DNA from: Cavia porcellus
Lineage: Eukaryota; Chordata; Mammalia; Rodentia; Caviidae
Assembly: GCF_034190915.1 (NCBI RefSeq)
Contig: NW_026947484.1
Coordinates: 82,531,982 to 82,595,981, forward strand
DNA length: 64,000 bases
Direction: 5' to 3'
The notes under the pieces were generated by a model. It worked only from the letters and a program-made list of their open reading frames with translations, did not search any database and had not been told where the DNA came from. This document shows positions 58,773 through 64,000 of the stretch, piece by piece; the stretch's first letter is position 1; every line of letters starts with the position of its first letter. Position numbers and translations under genes: made by a program.

Positions 58773-59825
58773 TCAGTTTGTCTTCTTCATTTTGTTCTCT
58801 GCTCCATTCGTTGTAGCCTCCCCGCCACCATTTCTGGGTTCTTTGTATTTTTCTTTTTTTAGAATATCCTGCAATACTTTCTGTAGGGTTGAATTGATGG
58901 TTGCAAATTCCCCCAGTTCCTCTTTATCCTGAAAGCACCTTGTTTTTCCATCAATTTCCAGGGACAGTTGTGCAGGATATCTCAATCTTGGCTGGAGATT
59001 ATTATCTTTCAAAGCTTGGATTATTTCCCCCCATGCTCTTCGTGATTTGATGGTTTGTGCAGAGAAATCTGCTGTAATTCTGATGGGTGTTCCCTTGTAA
59101 GTGGTCTGTTTCTTGTCTCTTACAGCTTTTAATATTCTGTTCTTGTATTGAATTTCTGGAATTTTTATTATTATATGCCTGGGTGTTTCTCTGTTAGGGT
59201 AGTAGGTAGCTGGGGTCCTGTATGCCTCGTACATCTGAGTATCTTTACCTTTTGCTAAATTAGGAAAATTCTCCTGGATTATTTCTGTGAGTAGCTTTTT
59301 TAGTTCATTTGTTTGTGTCCCTACTTCTTCTTTTATGTTTTTAATCCTTAAGTTATGGATCCTCTTATCATCTTCTTGTCTTTGTATTATTGCTGTTTGT
59401 TTCTTTGTTATTTTTAAGAAGTTTTTCATTTCATTCTCCCATATTACAAGTCTGCCCTCCAGCTCAGATAGTCTGTCCTTAGTTTCTTTCAAGCTGTTAT
59501 GCCAGTCTTGGATAGACTTCTTAGTTTCTTGGTAGTCCCTTTGAACCTGCTTCACGTACTCTATGCTTTCCCTGTTTTCTCCATCAAACAATTCTCCCCT
59601 CTTTTTCTGTTCTTCCATTCCACCATCTGTTTTTTCCTGGGTGGTGCTTAACATTTCTCTAACTATTTTGCATACTTCTAGCTTCAGGTCGTTGATAACT
59701 TCATTCCTGAATTGGTCTATGAGGCTCTCTAGATGGCGCTTAATGTCTATTGGTGCGGTGTCCGCTATTGCCTGTTTCTCAGAATTGGGGGCCGAGGAGC
59801 CTTTCTTGTTGCTTCCCTTCCCCAT
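58773..59825 (-). CDS. Intact L1 ORF1 protein (350 aa) in an ORF2-less element
   Basis: L1 ORF1p is the RNA-binding chaperone that coats L1 RNA as trimers in cytoplasmic particles. All its domains are visible: a basic start (MGKGSNKKGSS), a coiled coil from about residue 25 to 150, an RRM from about 153 to 235 (with IHNLRIKNI, the IIQENFPNLAKGK motif and TPRHIIIKI at 214-222), and a C-terminal domain from about 236 to 322. The last carries ITADFSAQTIKSRRAW at 250-265 and YPAQLSLEIDGKT from 283. The two Arg at 262-263 correspond to the RNA-binding Arg pair of the family. The length is normal (human 338, mouse about 357). No stop or frameshift; stop TGA at 58773-58775. The start is the first ATG after the GC-rich leader and fits the usual basic N-terminus. 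Whether it is translated is unknown. Not a host gene. Confidence 0.93.
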   Translation of the reverse strand: MGKGSNKKGSSAPNSEKQAIADTAPIDIKRHLESLIDQFRNEVINDLKLEVCKIVREMLSTTQEKTDGGMEEQKKRGELFDGENRESIEYVKQVQRDYQETKKSIQDWHNSLKETKDRLSELEGRLVIWENEMKNFLKITKKQTAIIQRQEDDKRIHNLRIKNIKEEVGTQTNELKKLLTEIIQENFPNLAKGKDTQMYEAYRTPATYYPNRETPRHIIIKIPEIQYKNRILKAVRDKKQTTYKGTPIRITADFSAQTIKSRRAWGEIIQALKDNNLQPRLRYPAQLSLEIDGKTRCFQDKEELGEFATINSTLQKVLQDILKKEKYKEPRNGGGEATTNGAENKMKKTN

Positions 59826-60557
59826 TTTCTCCGTTCCTTATAAAATGCAAGCTTACATAGGAGGCCCAGCTTCCCTGCCTGTCAGCCACAGCCTGATCGA
59901 ATTGCGCTGGCTAGGTGTTCCCGCCCACCGCTGCGCACCAGGGAGTTACGGACTAGGCAGCCTCCGGGCCACCGTCAGGCTCTGGGATCTGGGTTAGGCC
60001 AGCCTATTAAGTCCGCCCGCAGCGTCATGCAGGCCAGGCACTTTTCACCAATCCCGTCCGAGAGGGGAATGTGTGGCTTGAGTCGCCACCGCGCACTGCT
60101 CTTACAGGATTGCCTGAGCCCAGAGAGTCCTCCGCTGGAGTCAAACTGTGGTGGAGTGTCAGTTTCTCTCACTCACCTCGCCACCAGTCAGTGTACACCT
60201 CCTTGTCCGTCCTGTTTTCGACTCCGTTCGCAGACTCCCGTTCCCAGAGCTTCTGCGCGTCTCTCTTTGCCGAGCCGCTGTGGAGGCAGCCAGCCGCCGA
60301 GCGGCGGGAAACCCAATCGCGGTTTCCAATGGCACGGGGTCCAGCCTCCACACCGAGACTTTTCTGTTCCTATTTTAGCGCCAGGACTGCATTCCAAGTT
60401 TGTTTCTCTCAGCCCGGTTCGTTCCTGAGTCAGCAGAGCATATCTCTACCGGTTCGTGTCTCCTTATTCCGCATCATTCCTGATTTCTGAGCCGAGCCTT
60501 TCAGAGAGCCTCCTGTAGTTGCTGTTAACTATCTGCCATGTTCTCCCGGAACTCCCC
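59826..60557 (-). promoter_or_regulatory. L1 5' UTR / internal promoter, CpG-rich
   Basis: 732 bp, far richer in G+C and CpG than any other part of the window. Near its 5' end (complement of 60532-60542) it has 'aacatggcaga', a YY1-like core at a place similar to the YY1 site of other mammalian L1 promoters. No monomer repeats were seen, unlike the L1 at 52.2 kb. The + strand of this region has several open frames (for example 60027-60428, 133 codons), without recognisable homology. In an intron this segment may act as a methylated CpG cluster and, if it has an antisense promoter as human L1 does, would fire towards downstream KDM4C exons. Confidence 0.75.
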
Positions 60558-60572
60558 GTGACATATACTCTT
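60558..60572. repeat. Target-site duplication, right copy
   Basis: 'gtgacatatactctt', identical to 57424-57438. Followed by 'aaacc', giving the TTT/AA cleavage context on the minus strand. Confidence 0.95.
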
Positions 60573-62300
60573 AAACCATTGGTCCAGTGGAACATCCTGT
60601 TTCTCCCTCATTCTGAGTAGGAACTAGGACCTGGAATCATACTGCTAGGCCTTTGATTTCTGGATATTTAGCAGGAATCTCTAAGTGATCCACAAGTGTG
60701 GCAAATGCCTTCCACTACTCTGAATTTGGGCCCTTGAAAAATGTTTTTTGAAAAATTGTACATTTGATATAAAGGAACATTGAGATAGAGATGACACAAA
60801 TAAATACAATTAAAACAATTATAACAATAGCGGTTGCATGTCAGTATTTTCATTGTCTGTGGTCCTGAAATTTCAAGTTGATAATCAGCAGAATAAATTA
60901 TACCATGTGCAGAAACCTAATAATCTTTGAATGTAAACATTAAAAAACATGAGCTAAGATTAATAATAAGAACGAATGCATATGGAGTAATGGGAAATAG
61001 AGGAGGGAGGTGAAGCAGTGGGGAAGGGGATTTTCAAAAAGGAAGCAAGTTATATTTTGTACATGTATTCACTCCCCAAGATGATTGTAAAATGAGAGTT
61101 CTTCAAATGTGTCAGTAAAAATATTAAATTCTAGGAAAATGAATAATTCTCAAGGGTTAAATTGTACACCATTCTGAGTAGCACGGAAAAAAAATCTCTA
61201 TCCTCAGGTATGCCCAAAGTAGCGAAGCTAGACTGTGCCTCTGTGAGTCATCCCCATCAATTCACTGGGACACCCTCCCATCCCAGTTATGTGTCAGTGT
61301 TCAGACACATTTATTATTGATATTATCCCATTGACATCTAACGGGCAGAAGTCAGGGTACTAATAAGCATTGTACAGTACACAGGACAGTCTGCTATCAC
61401 GAGTTGTCTGGAGTGTAGAAATCCGTTAAATTTTTCTCTTAGATGTAGAGTTAAGAAAAAATTGTTTACCTGATTCCTAGTTTTTGGATCATACAATGAA
61501 ATATAGTTAGTTTATTTATATCTCTTTAGTTGTGAAATAACCATGTTAATTTTGATTCCATAATTTTGTATTGTATATACTAAACAATACTATATTTAAA
61601 AAGCATAAAAAAGACTATCACCATAAATTGAATCAGTTTATCTAAAATGCATTCTGGAATTTTTCAATAAGAATAATAGGACTAGAATATTAACTTTAAA
61701 AAGCCTGTAGGAGATTCTGACATGTAATTATGCATGTAGGTTCCAAATCCTTCGGGTTTTTAATTCTACAGGTGGTGCTGGTTGTCCACTCTGATCAGAA
61801 TCTCTAGTTCTGATGCCAAGCAATAAATATTCTTTCCCAGTAAATCTGACTCTACAAAAAAATATAGGTCATATTTGTTGTGCAATTTTATAAAGAAAAT
61901 GGTGTTAACAATGAAGTATAAAAGGGTAACTTAGAAAAAAACCTTCCAGAAGAGTTATACATGCCAGTAATTGGTGACTATTTACTTCTATGTGACTTTG
62001 TTATATATGCAAGACAATATATAACTCTCAAAAGGAAGAAGAATTTTAGTCAAAATGGAAGTTTTCACTCAAAGGTAAACGTGACGGCTGTGACTTGGGC
62101 ATGTTTCGTTTTTTGGAAAATGTGGGTTTTTGAATTACAGTTTCTCTAGCTCTTTTGTATGGTAAAACTCAGTTGGATTGTATTGTATGAAATTAAATTT
62201 AAGTACTAACATATTCTACTCTGATTTTTATTGAGAATTTTAATTTGATAAGAGCTTCTCCTTTTAAAAGTGTGGTTTTTATAATCTAGATGAGGTTACT

Positions 62301-62405
62301 TTTTTTTTTTTTTTGTCTTTTTCCTTTTTATCGGTACCGGGGATCGAACTCATGACTGCCTGCTTGCAAAGCAGGCACTTATGCCGCTGAGCTAAATCCC
62401 CAGCC
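62301..62405 (-). mobile_element. ID SINE, antisense, near consensus
   Basis: A T16 run, 'tatcggtaccggggatcgaa', 'tgactgcctgcttgcaaagc' and 'gagctaaatccccagccccc'. 'gaggttac' flanks both sides. One of the closest copies to the consensus. Confidence 0.92.
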
Positions 62406-62741
62406 CCCGAGGTTACATTTTTAATATTCAAGATTTAAAAACTGTATTTGTAATATTTATAATGTATCAGTGTCAGTGTTCATGCTTTATAATTTCTTAC
62501 TGTAATACTTCATAACCAGTATCTCTTATTAAAAATCACCTAAGATTTTGTTTTTATTAGAAAGTAGAAAATAAACCAAAAGGCATAAAAATAACAGTAA
62601 ATATATTACTTTAATCTATCTCTTTACAGTTACTACTATTTGCTGTCATAGAACTATATTATGATTTTTAAGGGAATATTTTGAGTTAGAAAATAAAAGC
62701 CCTTATTCCTGCTAACAAGGGACTTAAATTCTGGATTATTT

Positions 62742-62892
62742 TTTCTTTTTCTGTTTTTTAAAGAGAAAGTCTCACTATGTAGTGCAGGCTAGGCTTGAAC
62801 TTACTATGAAACCCTGGCTCCCCTCAAACTTGTGGCAATCCTTCTGTCTCAGACTTCTAGAGTGCTGGGATGTCAGGGGTGTTCCACTGTAA
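62742..62892 (-). mobile_element. B1-type SINE with internal duplication, antisense
   Basis: 'aaagagaaagtctcactatg', 'tgcaggctaggcttgaactt' and a repeated 'accctggctcccctcaaact', then 'agtgctgggatgtcaggggt', form a B1 complement with a duplicated middle. Confidence 0.75.
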
Positions 62893-63714
62893 CCATTTTA
62901 AATTCCAGATTTGAGGTTTGAATCTTTGATGAAGTGAAAAGATGAAAATGTGGCAAATAGTTTAAAAACACCAAGTATTTGTTTACTAAGAGCTGTTGAA
63001 TTACGTTGACGGAAAAGCGTAGTTATGTTTAACATTTCATATATTTTGGTTTCAAACCCAAACTAGAATTATAGTACTTAAAGCCAGAAGGCAAGTTCCA
63101 AACCTGAAGTTTATTCAAGTTCTACAGACAAGGAAAACAACTCCATATATTAACAACAGGAAAGAAGATACCTTGTGATTTTAAGATAGCCAGTTGTTTG
63201 TGTGTTTTCTTTTGAAACTGTTACTCACTAAGTAACTTTCTAATTTGAGGAAAATCATATAACTAAGTAATGTCACATAGCTAAATAGGTTCATAACTTT
63301 TAAAATTTGTACTAAAAATTGGCAATTTATGGGTACGTGTATATAAACAGTATTACTTTGCATGGATTTGATTTGCTAGAAAAATCAGTGCATAGTATAT
63401 TTACCCATAGTTAACAAAGAAAAAGACATTATTGCCTTTGGATATTTAACATTTAACTTTTCATTTTATTGAATTTTTAGTCTTTTTAATAGTCCAATAT
63501 ATTAGATAATTTGATTTTTAGATAACGTGAATGTTTCTAAGCTGAAATCAGCTATGCCTGTTTTCAGTTTTTCTTTGAGTGGTTTAGTTTGTACCTTCTG
63601 GTGTTCTGAAGAATTTGAATTTTGCCTGGGCTATTATTCAGAAAATGAAAATGTTTATTTCCTGGGAGCTGGTTTATAAAAAGGCTGCATGTGGGAACAG
63701 TATCTTGGAAAGTA

Positions 63715-63950
63715 CCTTATGTAGTGGTTATTAGTAAAGACTTTGGTGTAAAAGGGACTTTCTGTTAATTTCTATTTCTTATTCCTAATAGCTGTGTGCT
63801 TTGTTAAGTAACTTCCCTCTTTTGTAGTTTAGTTTCCTTATCTGAGATACTACTACTGACCTTACAAGGCAAGGTGGCTTGCTGTGTAAATATTTAATTA
63901 CAGTGAGTAGAACTTAGCATTGAGAAAATGATCATAAAATATCTGTTGTC
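63715..63950 (+). mobile_element. MIR SINE, sense
   Basis: 'gctgtgtgctttgttaagta', 'tagtttagtttccttatctg' and 'actgaccttacaaggcaagg' match the MIR layout over a long stretch. Confidence 0.65.
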
Positions 63951-64000
63951 AGTGATCTTGTTTCAGTTAGGGATTTTAGATCCAGATCTTGATGTTTATA

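Larger units (their letters stand above)
57439..60557 (-). mobile_element. ORF2-less L1 (HAL1-like) element, complete, 3.1 kb
   Basis: The element is bounded by a perfect 15-bp duplication (57424-57438 and 60558-60572). On the minus strand the insertion site reads GTTT/AAGAG, a good L1 endonuclease target. In minus-strand order it has a CpG-rich 5' UTR (60557-59826), an intact 350-codon ORF1 (59825-58773), about 50 bp of intergenic sequence, then a 3' UTR (to about 57450) and an A13 tail. ORF2, normally nearly 4 kb, is absent. Because both ends and the duplication are intact, ORF2 was already missing in the RNA that was inserted. The architecture is that of half-L1 (HAL1) elements known from mammals. 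A spliced or internally deleted single L1 transcript is the alternative. It must have used reverse transcriptase supplied in trans. It lies antisense to KDM4C. Confidence 0.92.
21338..64000 (+). other. KDM4C: KDM4C intron, 5' 42.7 kb (3' end outside the window)
   Basis: Starts at donor 'gtaagt'. I looked for the next KDM4C exon (expected to start with Cys-Thr-Cys and continue into the segment before the linker) and did not find it. The intron therefore exceeds 42.6 kb. It is filled with L1, ID, B1, MIR, LTR and hAT elements, an EIF1 retropseudogene and two ORF2-less L1 copies, each listed separately. In 21340-22550, 25920-28840, 30680-32085, 32180-35020, 45000-46730, 57000-57423 and 60573-62290 I recognise no gene or confident repeat. 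The open frames there are short and without family resemblance. Confidence 0.85.

Noticed and set aside
59826..60557. CpG island promoter of a host gene
   Set aside because: It lies inside the target-duplication boundaries of the L1-derived element and directly precedes ORF1, so it is the L1 5' UTR.
57439..60557. Domesticated ORF1-derived host gene
   Set aside because: The poly(A) tail, L1 endonuclease site context and perfect 15-bp duplications show a recent retrotransposon insertion. Domestication would need evidence of conservation, which cannot be seen here.
21338..64000. Further KDM4C exons
   Set aside because: I looked for the Cys-Thr-Cys exon and the segments following it and found no match. 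A short exon could still have been missed by eye, but the conserved one expected next should be recognisable.

Overview
The window is a mammalian, almost certainly rodent, genomic segment lying inside one large protein-coding gene read on the + strand. Three short exons (4788-4837, 15619-15722, 21200-21337) join in phase to 97 complete codons plus a split Trp. They match the C-terminal half of the JmjC catalytic domain of lysine demethylase 4C (KDM4C/JMJD2C/GASC1), including the third iron ligand (His278, human numbering) and two of the four structural zinc ligands. All three have canonical AG/GT boundaries. No other KDM4C exon was found, so everything else is intron: the end of one intron (1-4787), two complete introns (10.8 and 5.5 kb) and the first 42.7 kb of a third (21338-64000). 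The rodent assignment rests on the SINEs: many tRNA-derived ID monomers, 7SL-derived B1 copies and B1-ID dimers. I saw no B2, no squirrel-type ID and no geomyoid IDL element. A beaver-like rodent is possible but is only a guess.

The introns are densely filled with transposable elements. 1-21 kb holds B1, ID and B1-ID copies, old L1 3' ends (9.6-11.3 and 14.8-15.1 kb) and a chimeric ID SINE at 12.6 kb. That SINE carries a 77-bp copy of DNA from 1.4 kb upstream. 21-50 kb holds two short hAT transposons with matching ends, several MaLR-like solo LTRs, L1 3' ends at 29.7 and 36.6 kb, MIR remnants and more SINEs. 50-64 kb holds three notable retro-insertions, each with target-site duplications: a 742-bp L1 that has its 5' end but stops inside ORF1; an EIF1 processed pseudogene; and a 3.1-kb L1-derived element with 5' UTR, an intact 350-codon ORF1, a 3' UTR and a poly(A) tail but no ORF2.

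The host gene has one clear job here: to encode part of a histone H3K9/K36 demethylase. The most interesting material is the retrotransposon biology. Two neighbouring L1 derivatives lack ORF2 for different structural reasons and must have been mobilised in trans. One of them resembles the HAL1 (half-L1) class and keeps an intact ORF1 and perfect 15-bp duplications, so it should be a young insertion. I found no CRISPR array, no functional non-coding RNA gene and no second protein-coding host gene. Repeat family names were assigned by eye and their edges are approximate unless a target-site duplication fixes them.
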